DNA from: Capillidium heterosporum | Lineage: Eukaryota > Entomophthoromycota > Entomophthoromycetes > Entomophthorales > Capillidiaceae | Direction of reading: 5' to 3' | Length of the DNA: 64,000 nucleotides | NCBI GenBank assembly: GCA_016630905.1 | Contig: WBMQ01000004.1 | Span: forward strand, 744,001-808,000 | Part shown: piece by piece, positions 25,280 through 36,131 of the stretch | Numbering within the stretch: position 1 is the stretch's first letter | Layout of the letters: each line of letters starts with the position of its first letter | Program-made: the position numbers and the translations under genes | The notes under the pieces: model-generated | The model's database searches: none | What the model saw: the letters and a program-made list of their open reading frames with translations, nothing else | Told to the model about the DNA's origin: nothing

Positions 25280-26028
25280 TCAAAGATGTCGGGAACCAGG
25301 AAACTCGGTGATCTCGCAGTAGACCCCAGTGGTAGTCAAGGTATAGGTCCTATACAGGGCATTTGTTTCGTGGTTCCTCCCCACGTTCAGGATGTTGAAG
25401 TCAGGAATAGCTTTGAGATATCTAGGGAAATCAAATTAACTACAATGTACGTCTATTAAAGCTACCTAAATAACTGGCCTATACCGACCCCATCATCTCT
25501 AATGAGCTTAATACTCTTGGGGCAGGTGATGATGACCTTGCTTTTGGCGTTGACTAAGAACTACTTGACATACATGGTTAATGTTGCTTCTATATTATAA
25601 TAAAGCACCTTGTTGGGAACACCGATGTCCACCTCACGGATATAAGCGATGAGATCTTCACTTGAACTCGACAGCTCAGGGTCGTCGATCTGGATGTTGT
25701 ACAATATGCTAACCTGAATAGGCATGTTATGATAGGCACTGGACATTACATTATATTTGAGTTGAAGCAGGATGTAAAATAGTTACCTCATAATACGTTG
25801 TAAGTTGCCGTTAGCAGTTAGGAAAACCCGCTCCATTGGAGTAAACTTGCCGCTCAATGTGTTCAAAGTTTGAGTCGTAGTTATCGAGTTGTTCAACGCC
25901 CCTTTCTTGGAGTGCAGCTTGTTGCTTATGGATTCGAGGTAGTCAAAGTAATGTTCGTTGGTTTGGTTCTGGAAGAAATTGATCAAATCCTCCGAGGTTT
26001 TTGATTCAAGACCGGATGCCAACAGCAT
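25280..26028 (-). CDS. Fungal protein with chorismate-lyase-like fold, function unknown
   Basis: Four exons (25787-26028, 25609-25738, 25466-25560, 25280-25421) with introns of 44-48 nt give 202 residues in frame. Recognisable blocks are ERVFLTANGNLQRIMSAYHN, PIQVSILYN, REVDIGVPNK, VIITCPKSIKLI, GVGIGQLFRYL and CEITEFPG. The NGNLQRI...YN, the Arg-Glu-Val strand and the GIGQLFRYL motif resemble a family of uncharacterised fungal proteins that I associate with the chorismate-lyase/UTRA superfamily. No reaction is established. The second-to-third intron contains an in-frame UAG that at first looks like readthrough; splicing it joins VPNK to FLVNAKSK and removes it. Confidence 0.75.
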
Positions 26029-28558
26029 AGCGACTTTAGGTTAGTGAGTTAAGTTTTGTATGGATTTTGAAGATACTGGGTATCGATTATATATCTAATT
26101 GAACTTTATTTTAGATTTCGCAATTTGATAGTATGGATGTCGAATTTGGCAATCAGCTTTAATTATCGGCACGCCTTTCAACCAACTCCGCTTTATAAAA
26201 ATTGTCATGCTGTGAGTAGGCCTCACCTACTTATATACGTTTATAGTATATGCCAAGTGTATACCTTCCATATATTTGATTTTAAAAATTTAGGCTTTTA
26301 GAGCTCCATTTTGATACAGGGACAACAAGAAACCTTATTTGAAACATATATTTGTAAAAATATTAATTGCTAGATGAGTATCTAGGATTAGACTTTTCCT
26401 TTCAGTATACATTTCCTAAATAGCTGGCTTCGAATCAAGGGATACGAAACTAGCATCCCATCTTACATAATATAAGATACAGGTTTCTGTCTTATCTTGC
26501 TAAAATTATATATTTAGACGAGTCAATTAATTGCTATGGGACCAGTTGCAAAATAAGGCAGTGAGGTGCTATCATCCATAGTAGATATTAGTGGTACGGC
26601 TTCTAAAGCCCATCCCGCCCAACTGCAAGGTCCTCGTGCCAATACTATTTATAAGCCACTTTAGTTATCTATGCCTGATCGGTGGAGTAGCCCGTTTAGT
26701 AAAGGTAGTAATTTACTTTTCCAAAAGAGGTAGATCTTTTAGTCAATAGTACGATATAAAATATTAAATATCAGATGTATAGGTGATACTATAAGTCGTA
26801 TACCCGCTATCCTACCGATACCCGATCAAAATTAGGTAAATGGCTCAATATAAACCTACATAAACTTTTCATGCCGCCAAATAACCACGATCAAGCTTCC
26901 ATTTAAAGTAATTGGCCTACAATTATTCTCAAGAAAAGTGTAAAGTATGTAGATGTAATCGCCATTAGCAGTAGTCAGAAGAAGATTAAAATATGAGTCT
27001 ACTGATTGGTGCTCTCGGCTAAACGTACCCTTTGGTACATGCACTGGCATTTACATTCCTTTTATAGGGACTGTTGAATAGCATTTTCCAAATCGTTATA
27101 AATCCTGCTTCTGCTAGGTTAAATGTTACAAATGTAAAACTATCATTCGAATCTAGATACGTAGTTATCGATGTTCTGCCAAGCCAATCTAATGGATCTT
27201 GACGCAATCCCTGAGAGAACTAGGCGATTTGGAGTAAGCCTAGATATATAATTTATGTATTGAGGTATGGTTTATAATGCTCAAAAGCTCTAGCTGTAGT
27301 AAAGTTCGGAAAATAACGAAGCTAGACACAATGTAAGATCATTACAAATGATGTTCTACGCCTTAAGGTAGTTCGTTTCTACCTATACAATTTATCTAGA
27401 ATGTATACCATTTTTATATTTCAACATAGTATGTAATTATTTTAAATGAAAAAGCTGCAGATATTAACTGTTACTCCTTCGTCTGATGATTTCAAGATAA
27501 CCGAGTTGTGCTTTTAGAGTTAATTTCTACTCTATCCAATAATAGCAAAGTACCGCTGGAGTTATTAATAGCCTATTGGATGCCATAAGGGTGTTTACTT
27601 ATATTGTGTTTATAAAGCCAATGATGTTGGATCCATCTAGCAGTCTTCCATCATTATTGGTGTTTGTTTAGATTTGTTTGGAGTTGGTAAACAGTTGAGG
27701 GGTGAAATGTAAGTTACTTGAACTCATTTATTAGCTAAACTTATTGGTTACATTTATTATCCAGTTGGCTATTGGCCCTGGTAGGTATAAAGGCTTATTC
27801 TCCAAAAAACTCAATAAACAACTTTTGATTTATATACGGTACAAGAGTAGTGGTATCTTCGATAGCTTTATAAATGGTAGATGCAGTTTTCAAGTTTAGA
27901 CGGGTTAACTTGGAGCTTATTTCAAAATTTACTAAATCACAGCCTACAGATGTTATATATAAAGATTGGGTATTAGGTAAATCTCGATTCTATGTTGATA
28001 ATTAGCAACTACTTATATGGATATTTTTACTCGTTTATATATATATAAGTGCGATATTAAAGTATGCAAATTCAAATAGTTAAGAATTGGAGGATAAATG
28101 GCCTTATTGAAATTGCAGGATTCGTACTTTTAATAGGCTGTAAGTGCAGCACCGAAGAAAGTAGTACACCACAACCTACCTTAATACTTCCGTTGAGTTA
28201 CTACGATATAGTAACACTTGAAAAGTACTTTATATCAAAATGCTGCATGTTTAACTGTATCTTCCATCTAGGTTAGATGAATTATTTTCTAATTTAAAGG
28301 AATTTGAATCTAAATATTCCAAGTAAGACTTAGCATATCCTCAATATCCCTACTAATTCGTTTGTACGGCAGATTCGATAGAATTTTAGCTGGTATAGTC
28401 AATCTGGATAGCACCATCGTTTACTACTACCTCTCTCCTTCATTAAATCCTTGAACCTTCGGCTACTTGTCGGAGTTATTTTATCCAATAGCAGCTTCTA
28501 TTTTGTAGTACAAAAACCTTTCAGATCTGAACCAGATAATCTTTTTGAAAATAGTAGA
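26029..28558. other. long intergenic region with one doubtful gene
   Basis: About 2.5 kb, AT-rich. Apart from the doubtful frame pair at 26856-27222, it holds an open frame at 28064-28276 that begins MQIQIVKNW and has a hydrophobic start; I could not support it. The end is the promoter of SDH4. Confidence 0.5.
26856..27222 (-). CDS. Doubtful gene: two open frames joined by UAG with +1
   Basis: Two open frames of about 60 residues abut on the minus strand: the first contains SITTYLDSNDSFTFVTFNL and ends at GUU UAG C; the second, one base on, continues SREHQSVDSYFNLLLTTA and ends WRHEKFM. The upstream edge sits on a good splice acceptor (CTCTCAG). The arrangement is the same as in the frameshifted genes of this window, but I recognise no family and found no first exon. 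Confidence 0.25.
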
Positions 28559-29135
28559 ATGAATCGTCTCCAAATATTCAAACTGTTAAGTAGAAATCAA
28601 GCCAACTTATTCAAGCCTTTGAACTTGAACCAAAATGCCTTCAACAAGATCAAGTTTAGGTCAATGAATACCCAAGGTTAGTTTTTAAATTCTTTATAAT
28701 CAATTATTTACATTTTATGCTATTATTTAGGCTCACTAACAAAACATGAAGGTAATTTTTTCTTTTTAGTATATTGCTGAATTTTATCCAGTCAACAAGT
28801 TTGAAGGCTCTTTCCACTGGTACTACGAACGCGTACTCTCAGTAGCTTTAATTCCACTAGGTATATTAGGATTTGCATTGGACTCCAACCCGGTTGTAGA
28901 CTATGGTTTAGGCATCGTACTACCTTTACACATACATATAGGTCTATCTTCGGTTATTACTGATTATTTGCCTTTTAGAAGACTCCCCGTAATCCACTGC
29001 TGTGCCCTACTAGCTCAGTACGTAGCTACCTTCTATACCTTACACGGCGCCTACGTTATCAACACCTATGGCAACGGTCTTGCACACTACTTTAGAACTA
29101 TTTGGAAAGGTGGATCCAAAGAAATATCCAAATAA
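28559..29135 (+). CDS. SDH4: Succinate dehydrogenase membrane anchor subunit (CybS/SDHD)
   Basis: Anchors complex II in the mitochondrial inner membrane and takes part in haem b and ubiquinone binding. Three exons (28559-28676, 28731-28751, 28792-29135) give 160 residues; the middle exon has only 21 nt. The N-terminus is basic and poor in acidic residues (MNRLQIFKLLSRNQ), as a mitochondrial presequence should be. CybS features are GSFHWYYERVLSVALIPLG, then LGIVLPLHIHIGLSSVITDY with the haem-ligand His, and a third membrane helix near YVATFYTLHGAYVINTYGNG. No frame break. The start is the first ATG that gives a presequence; a longer upstream frame lacks an ATG. Confidence 0.9.
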
Positions 29136-29208
29136 ATGTTAGGATGGCGTAAATATTTTAGTTTTGTTTAGCTACATACTATCCAATTTTAGTAGAATAA
29201 ATTCAATT

Positions 29209-30477
29209 TTAATTTAACTTATAGTGGTAGAAAGTGTATAAAGGCTTGCCGTTGGTATCAAAGTGGAAGCTTTTGTAACATTGCTCGCAAAAGTAAGCTG
29301 GGCAGTCTCCAGCATGGTAGTCGTTTACCGTTACGTGCACCGCTTCTTTGAATGAACAGTACCTACATTTGATACTTTCGAGTCTACCCAGGTAGGTCAC
29401 CTTGGGGAACACCTTGAGAGGTCCATCGGTTGTTTCGTTGTAGAAATGGATTTTTGCTACTGTAAAAATATGCTGGCACCTCCCGCGATGACAGAACAAG
29501 TAGGGTTGGTTCAAGCGAAAGTTGATGTCTTTCAAAGGTACGTCGTAGTCATTTCGTCGCAAGTTTTTGAAATTACAATCCAAGTTCTCTTCCCGGATGA
29601 TAGCTGCCCACCGTAACAGTTGCACGCTGTAATCTCGATCCGACCTAGTATCTACATGCACTACGTTCTCAATAAAGAAATAGGATGGCTCAACTTCTTT
29701 CTTCTGAACTAACTCAATCACTTGACTTTCGTCACTAGATATATTGTTCTGTGGCTTGGGTGATGGTATCGTTACATTGATAGGGAATAGCTCATGAGGG
29801 CACTTGACTTTCTTCAACAAGTCGTACAAGGTACATTTATCGCTCACGACTATCTGTTGATACTTCTTGTAAGGTTTATCGTTTGGAGGGCAGAAGTTCA
29901 AAGTAAACACCAAGGTAGGCTCATCACTTTCTTTGGCTGTAAGCTTTAACTTCTTGTTTACATTCGACTTTTTCTTCAGCGGGTCGTACTGATTGAGTGA
30001 ACATGCAAAATTGTGCTCAAGCTTCTTGACACCATGGTATCCAACCCTAGAATCGTAACTTAAACTTGAAAGCCTACTTTGTTCAAAGATGGAATCCAAG
30101 GCCTTCATCTTATCACCTAAAGGTTTGTTATTCTCTATGCATTGCTCCTTCAAAAGCTCATTTAAATTTTCATGCTCACCCAAGTTGATGTCTTCGGGTT
30201 GAACATCTGGCTCCCTGGTAGTGTTCATCTGCTTGATAACTAGGGTTCTACTTTCTTTGGATCCTAGGCCGTAAAAGAATGCTTGGTCTTGGAATAAATT
30301 GTCAGGTATGGTTAAGCCATCTTCGATTTCAAAGGTAGCTTGAAGGTCCTTATCGTCTAAAATATCTTGGAAGGCATCATCATTCAATATCGGCTGTAGA
30401 TTCTTGATGACATTTTTGAATTCCTCCTTTTTGACTGCGTTGTCAACAATCTCGCTTGATTCTGGATGTATCTTCAT
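29209..30477 (-). CDS. SNAPC3: snRNA-activating protein complex subunit 3 (SNAP50-like)
   Basis: Single exon, 422 residues. In animals SNAPC3 is part of the factor that binds the proximal sequence element of snRNA genes for Pol II and Pol III. The N-terminal half is acidic and variable. The C-terminal half carries the family core: FFIENVVHVDTR, LFCHRGRCQHIFTVAKI, then the zinc-binding cysteines in SIKCRYCSFKEAVHVTVND, CPAYFCEQCYKSFHFDTNG and a final TFYHYKLN. Its 3' end is only 73 bp from the SDH4 stop, tail to tail. The family is absent from the common yeasts but known in some early-diverging fungi. Confidence 0.85.
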   Translation of the reverse strand: MKIHPESSEIVDNAVKKEEFKNVIKNLQPILNDDAFQDILDDKDLQATFEIEDGLTIPDNLFQDQAFFYGLGSKESRTLVIKQMNTTREPDVQPEDINLGEHENLNELLKEQCIENNKPLGDKMKALDSIFEQSRLSSLSYDSRVGYHGVKKLEHNFACSLNQYDPLKKKSNVNKKLKLTAKESDEPTLVFTLNFCPPNDKPYKKYQQIVVSDKCTLYDLLKKVKCPHELFPINVTIPSPKPQNNISSDESQVIELVQKKEVEPSYFFIENVVHVDTRSDRDYSVQLLRWAAIIREENLDCNFKNLRRNDYDVPLKDINFRLNQPYLFCHRGRCQHIFTVAKIHFYNETTDGPLKVFPKVTYLGRLESIKCRYCSFKEAVHVTVNDYHAGDCPAYFCEQCYKSFHFDTNGKPLYTFYHYKLN

Positions 30478-30863
30478 TCTCTTGAAAAGATAGATATGAA
30501 ATTTTTAACCAAAACTTTAAAGCAAATATGAATTCGATTTCAAAGAAATGCAAACTTTGTAAAAAATTGCAGATTATGAAGCCTAGAAGTTATCTTTGCA
30601 AAGTATATACGACCAGTCAAAGGGTAAGAACGAATATTTCCCATTATGCTTACATTTAAAATATACTCCTTAAAATACGGCCAATTTAATTTACCAATAA
30701 CAAAATTATATTTATTTAAAGTACTTTTATATCGTTGGATACAATTTAAAATTGAACAGCGCATGTATTCTAAAGATAAGCTGCTACATAGTAAACACAC
30801 TTGAACACTACCTTTGAGCTTTGGGTAGCCTATATCGATCGTACTACCAAGCTTAGTTTACCT
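30478..30863. other. intergenic spacer
   Basis: Upstream of SNAPC3 and downstream of the transporter. Open frame 30540-30800 is not convincing. Confidence 0.5.
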
Positions 30864-32761
30864 CTAAAAGCTACACTCGTCACTATCGGAGGTTGAACTC
30901 AAAAAGTTCGAGACTGAGAGATAGGTACTCAGCACCATTGTTACTAGCCCGAACCCTAAGCAAGCTAGATGAGGAATATGTTGTCTAGACCAAACTTTAA
31001 GTGGGCTAAGCTTGATATAGCAAGCTGGTGGCAGTACAAATGCTACAATGCTAGTTAATAAACGACCTCAAGCTAAATATTAATACCTAATACCGAAGCT
31101 GACAAGCCACCCTATTACAAAAATATCAGCATATATAATCAAAGTATAAAAAGTATTTGCTTACTGTAAGTTCCATAACGAATCCTAAATTGCAGGTCGT
31201 CAAAGCTAGAGCTAAAGCCAGCCCGACCAATACAGTAGTCAGTATGATAGACCTTTTAGCTGTGACGTTGTCAGGGTAAAAATAATTTTCGATCACCTAC
31301 AGAATTAAAACTATGTCCGTACTAACTATTACTTCACGTGCAACGAAATGTTCCAGAGGGAAGGTTGAAAACATATTCAACCCAAAGCACAGACGCGCCA
31401 AAGCTACTACTGGTAGATCGTGGGGGAAGTTGTTAAGGATGTTGCCTAAACATTTGTTCAAGAAAGGTGAGCAATGACAAATGTATACAAGTACCTTGGG
31501 TCTTATCGGTAAAAGTTAGATAGCCAGCGGTTGCCATTACAGCACAGAACAACATGGAGATACCTGTAGATAAATGTGTAACCATAGCAAACCTATCAAT
31601 TGTGGGTTGCTCTAAATCAGCAAAGATGACAAAGGAGTTGTGATGACATACGAGGGCTAAATATATAGACATTTAGTTGAATCCAATAGCTTTTTGATTT
31701 ACCAAAAGCAATGACGCCAACTCCCTAACAATAAAATAAATATTGAGTAAATTTGTTCAATCTAATTAAATAAATTTACTTGAAATGCTTCCCAGTTGAA
31801 CCAATTCCAATTCAAATTGGGGGATCCTCGATAAACATCATCTAGTGAAGGATATTCCCAAATAACGGCTACTACTATAATAACCAAAGCTACCATAGCG
31901 AGCATGGAGGCGTTAGCTAACTTGGAGATGTCTCTCAGTAGGGATAATGGGTAAGTTATTAGTAAGGTCAGTACTATGACCATCAGATGCCTATTGGCCC
32001 AAAACCCTGAATTACTACCCACCAACAGAGACAAGGCACTGGGTATCGTATCACCTTGAACAGCTAATTAGTTGTCTAAATGTAACCTATTTTCTTACCT
32101 ATGATAACCGTATATGCGCACATGCCTATTCAATGTCAACAATTAGCGTTGATTGTTTAAAAATAAAGTGCACTTACCTCCAAAAGCAAATACAAACTGA
32201 GATATCGATATAGTAACTAAACCTGGCGTCCCAAAGCAATGGAACTGTTAAGTCCTGGTAAGTCTTAGTACCCGATAACTTCCCATTTATAACCAATAAG
32301 TTGATGGTCCAATCTATCAACAAAAATATAAATTTACCTAAACAACAAATATATTCTCTTACCAGCTAACCAAGTCAACAGTACCAACAAAATTATCCCC
32401 AAAGGCACCCCACATTCCTTCATCGATAAAGGCAATCCTATTGTCGCATACAAGTAAACATCTGGGAAACTTGAACTAAAATACCTATTATACCTAGTGA
32501 TATAAAAAATATATAATACAAACATTGTCAGTCCTAAATATTACAATAAAAACAATAAAACTTACCAGCTCCAATTATAGAATTGGTCATGTTCAAAAAG
32601 GAAGCTAAAGCGGAAGAGTTGGGTACCCCTAAACCTGACTGATCGTTATTCTCATCTACAATGAATCTATTATCGATATATGGAACTGTATCTATATTGT
32701 GAATTGTTGGATCGTCGACTTCCAAGTCTCTTATTTGATCATATTCTTTGGAACTGTTCAT
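30864..32761 (-). CDS. Amino-acid/auxin permease family transporter (AVT/SLC38-like)
   Basis: Multi-pass transporter, probably exporting or importing neutral amino acids at the vacuole (Avt5/6 group). Twelve exons, including a 9-nt one at 32485-32493, and introns of about 36-72 nt. Family motifs in order: NMTNSIIGAGIIGLPLSMKE, DWTINLLVINGKLSGTKTYQD, PGLVTISISQFVFAFGG, GDTIPSALSLLVG, ISKLANASMLAM, CHHNSFVIFADLE, VTHLSTGISMLFC, GNILNNFP, FGLNMFSTFPLEHFV, REVIENYFYP, GGLSASVLAFVLPPACYIKL. Exon lengths sum to 1351, one more than a multiple of three, giving 449 residues with one +1 step. The break is at 32225-32240, where TVPLL changes to FGTPGLV near codons UUG CUU UGG; this is inside a conserved membrane segment. 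Confidence 0.87.
32485..32493 (-). other. 9-nt microexon of the amino-acid transporter
   Basis: The nine bases GTATAATAG (minus strand) are flanked by CACTAG on the 5' side and GTATTT on the 3' side. They supply G-I-I-G of the family motif GAGIIGLP with exact phases (1 and 1). Without it the protein loses three conserved residues. Confidence 0.75.
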
Positions 32762-33382
32762 CGTAAAATTGATATTTATCTTGGAGAGGTTTATTCAAGT
32801 CAGTGCTCGTTTTGGAATTTCCATCAAGACGAAATAAATTGTGGGAAATTTGGAACTGGCCTATAAAAGGAATATGAAGAGTTCAAGATATCTAGGCATA
32901 TGCATTGCATATTAAATAATGGCTAATATAATATATAATCGGAAGTCATAGTTAAAGATAGCTGCTGTTATGTGGATTACACTATGTATATACACTTTTA
33001 AGACGTATCAAATACGAAAATCTGATGCTAGTGATAGGTAGATGACCACCCAACTGATTTATTAAAGTCTATCTATAGAGATAATAGCTCGATATAATCA
33101 ATCTTCTCATCGGTGGTGCATTAAGCATATGTGCTTAAAGCTATAGAGAACATACAATAGCATTACCAGATGCTAACTTTATAACCTCATTCGTACTAAA
33201 GATGGCAGCATGATAGCAGATACATCCTTGACAACCTAAGTAACCTTACAATATTGAAGTGCATTATTAACTATAATTAAATAACCCCTATTGATATATG
33301 TATGACTAATAGCTAAATTTTAATTATAATGTATAATTACTAAAGGTTAACGGTGCTTCAATTAAAGACATTTATTAAAAAC
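32762..33382. other. intergenic, no gene seen
   Basis: AT-rich spacer between the transporter promoter and the 3' end of the carbonic anhydrase gene. Confidence 0.55.
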
Positions 33383-34208
33383 TTAGCAGCTGCTGATATT
33401 CTCGACACCTAGATTATGGGCATCATTAACTTGCTGGATAGGTCTCGAGTTATTAGAGCCTATACTCTTTACAATCTGCTTGAGGGTATCAGGATGTACA
33501 GGCAATACGACAGATGAAACAGTCCAATGGACGTTTTGAGAACAAGGTGGAGTAGTCAAACTACCTAGGTAATTCCATACCCTGCCATTTGCCAACTCCT
33601 TTATGAAAGGACCAAACTCAAAATCGGTAAAGTCGAATTTGTTGCTACATGCCTTACAGTGTTCTTTGGGCCGAGTACTATTGGAATGCTCTTTGTTACA
33701 TATCCTTCTGATAGGTAATTTCGCAAAGAGATCCTGATGGGCATTCAATGATTTCTTGAAGAGGATACCGAACACCTTATTCTGCTTTTTCTCCAAATTA
33801 CTGAAGACAAAGTGCAACTCCAAGTCGTGTTGGACTCCATCAATGGCATGTTCAGGCTGGGGCGTGCAAGTGCAAGTTCTGCAGCTTGAATTGCGTACAG
33901 TTGAGTAAGATGTTATTGCCTTCGAACTTAGCGAGCTTGATTTCCAGGGCATGTCCGTTATGCTCCAAGGCGAGGGTACCCTTGATCTTTTCTAAGTTGA
34001 GGGGGATGCTGTTAGAAACCAGGTTGGCTTTTGAGCTTAGGTCAATGGGAGACTGACGGTTGCCGTCACAGGCTTCGAAATCCTTGTGTAACTTGCCCCA
34101 GTGTTTAGGTCCATTATCAGAGTTGTCGTAACTCCAGTGAGGTAGGTTGTGGACTTGGGCTAAAGTTAGATGGGCGGCAAGGAGTTGGAGTGCTAGAGTG
34201 AATTTCAT
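33383..34208 (-). CDS. Secreted alpha-carbonic anhydrase (copy A), with UGA +1 step in the active site
   Basis: Zinc enzyme converting CO2 and water to bicarbonate, secreted via the signal peptide MKFTLALQLLAAHLTLAQ. Seen: HWSYDNSDNGPKHW, CDGNRQSPIDLSS, the zinc ligands in LHLHAP and LELHFVFSN, and VWNYLGSLTTPPCSQNVHWT, ending ENISSC. Length 826 nt, one more than a multiple of three. The first frame stops at GCC UGA A (33852-33854), between the second and third zinc-ligand segments; skipping the U gives LHLHAPAEHAIDG, against LHLHAPSEHTIDG in the two other copies, with no gap. With this step it has 274 residues. Copies B and C lie 5-8 kb away on the other strand. Either a frameshifted working gene or a pseudogene by a single inserted T. 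Confidence 0.8.
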
Positions 34209-34256
34209 TTGGGTAGTGAGTTGGAATCGAAATATAAGTCCTCACAAACTGTAGCC

Positions 34257-34271
34257 TGCCCTTTTTATAAG
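34257..34271 (-). promoter_or_regulatory. TATA-like box of carbonic anhydrase copy A
   Basis: The minus strand reads CTTATAAAAAGGG about 50 bp before the start codon, in the same place as the TATAAG boxes of the two other copies. Confidence 0.5.
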
Positions 34272-35092
34272 TGGAACTTTATCTTTCGGAAATAACCTAC
34301 TTCCACATGATCTCCTTTATCGAGAATATCCAGGCTTTGGGTCCTTGAAGCATCGAAATAGAATTCTTAAAAGCCTATAGGATGAGAAGGAATGCTATCC
34401 TTTTTTGTAGATGTGGCTTGAAATAGGTTCTTTATGTAAAATATACTTCTTATAAAGTATCGAGATATAAATTATATGTATAGTAACTAGTTCTAGAGAC
34501 CCATTAAGACCTTTTTAGGTTTACAAATCTGCAATCTAGAAGTCTTTATACTTGAACCAGAAACAGTCGACAAGTATAATTACTATCGGATACCTGATGG
34601 AAATATTCATGGCTAATTTACTGGCTGTCCTACTGTTTATCCAAATTTCGAAAAGTATCGGTGAAATATATAAGAGTATCCAATTTTTTAAATATAATGT
34701 CTAGGTACCTCGTTTGATTAGTTTGTGGTTCATTTGCTACTGTTGACTTAGATGGTGGTTAGTTATACTGTGAATTATAGTTGAAATTAGTATGATCAGT
34801 CAAGTGCAAGGTATATTTCAGTAGCGTGATGCATCTTCAAATAGATTGCTAAATTTGTAAAGGTCCAAAGATATTTAGATTTTAAAGAAAAGCTTTACTA
34901 TCTACAAAACTTGTATACAATGTGTTTATCGAATATTCTTTGATCTATTTACGTATATTCCTTCAACTCGATTTCATTTTATAAAACCTTATCTTAGATA
35001 AATTGTTTTCTAAAGTCATATTTGTGATACTAAAACTATGATTTTTAAACTAATAGAGATATCAATTTCAATATTTATTTAGCTATTTGAAA
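34272..35092. other. intergenic, no gene seen
   Basis: AT-rich upstream region of carbonic anhydrase copy A. Nothing else recognised. Confidence 0.5.
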
Positions 35093-35526
35093 TCAACCAG
35101 TAACTTCCACAAGTCTCGATATTGATTTGTTAGAGCTACAATTTTCACTGTAGGTAGGATCGCAGCAGTTATAGATGTTATGGTCACTCTTCATCTGGCA
35201 TTTAGGAATGATATTCAAACCAAATATATATTATCGTAGGCATCCTACCAGATATCGCACATGTTGGAGTAGGTATCCTGAGGTGAGATCTGATATTGTT
35301 GAATATCAACTTGACTGTCATTATTGCTACAAAATTCATTATGTTCCGAGTTAGTACACTCCCATTGGTAGCTCTTGCTGGACCAACAGGATGAGGTATT
35401 AGAATCGTTGGCTGCAAAAGCTTGATAATTAAACTGAAAAGTAGCATTTGAGTTTGGATACTGAGGTTTGGTGGAGTAGTTGCAACTGATGATGCTGGTT
35501 TAATTGTACTGGCATTGACTGTCCAT
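35093..35526 (-). CDS. Possible Cys-rich small protein, structure uncertain
   Basis: On the minus strand one frame reads a hydrophilic Asn/Gln/Ser-rich, Cys-containing protein (SSCWSSKSYQWECTNSEHN, later NIYNCCDPTYSENC). It starts MDSQCQYN at 35526. A UAA follows after eight codons, which a 24-nt intron could remove, and a 50-nt intron with good signals separates the last part. The join then meets UGA codons that would need two +1 steps. The composition is unlike random AT-rich DNA, yet the model is not settled; it may be a pseudogene. Confidence 0.3.
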
Positions 35527-36131
35527 TTTTAATATTGATCAGTTGTAATACTATTCAATCGAAAAAAGACCTATCTAATACAGTTTAGTTTTGCTTTGTC
35601 TACCAAAACTATAGATGATAAGGTGTAGAATATCTCGGATAGAAGCTGTCAATTTCATTTATAAGTATATGCCAAAGGTTTAAAGTATAATTCAAAAAAG
35701 CTCATTGAAATAAGCTGATAAAAAGAATATATCCAAGCTTTAGATTTGGAAAATGGTTGGTTGATATAGGACTAAATCTATATTGGAAAACAGTGATGCT
35801 CACTATCTATAAATACCCTATGTATCCGGAATAGTACCATTTAGGGTAAAGTAATAGTACATAGTAGATATATCGAATATGTATTATTAACCTACAGTCT
35901 ACTATCATAGGCTCTATGTCATCCACAATACAATATTTAAACACTAATTGCTGATAAGATAGACTGTTTAAACAAAAACTGTTAGTTATCAAAATCCAAA
36001 AGAACATGACAAGTTTAATTAGAAGAATATCCAAATAATAAATCTCTACAATCAAAGTTTTAGGCAACTCGTTCGAAATTGTACCTTAAGCCAACCTGAA
36101 CGCAATCGAAAGTTTTTGTAAACGAACTTCA
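35527..36131. other. intergenic, no gene seen
   Basis: AT-rich spacer. The open frame 35807-36067 on the minus strand has no recognisable content. Confidence 0.5.

Noticed and set aside
25561-25608. In-frame UAG in the chorismate-lyase-like gene as stop-codon readthrough
   Set aside because: A 48-nt phase-0 intron with donor, TTAAC branch and TAG acceptor removes it and joins two conserved segments.
28064-28276. Small protein gene before SDH4
   Set aside because: Hydrophobic start but no other support; AT-rich DNA yields such frames readily.
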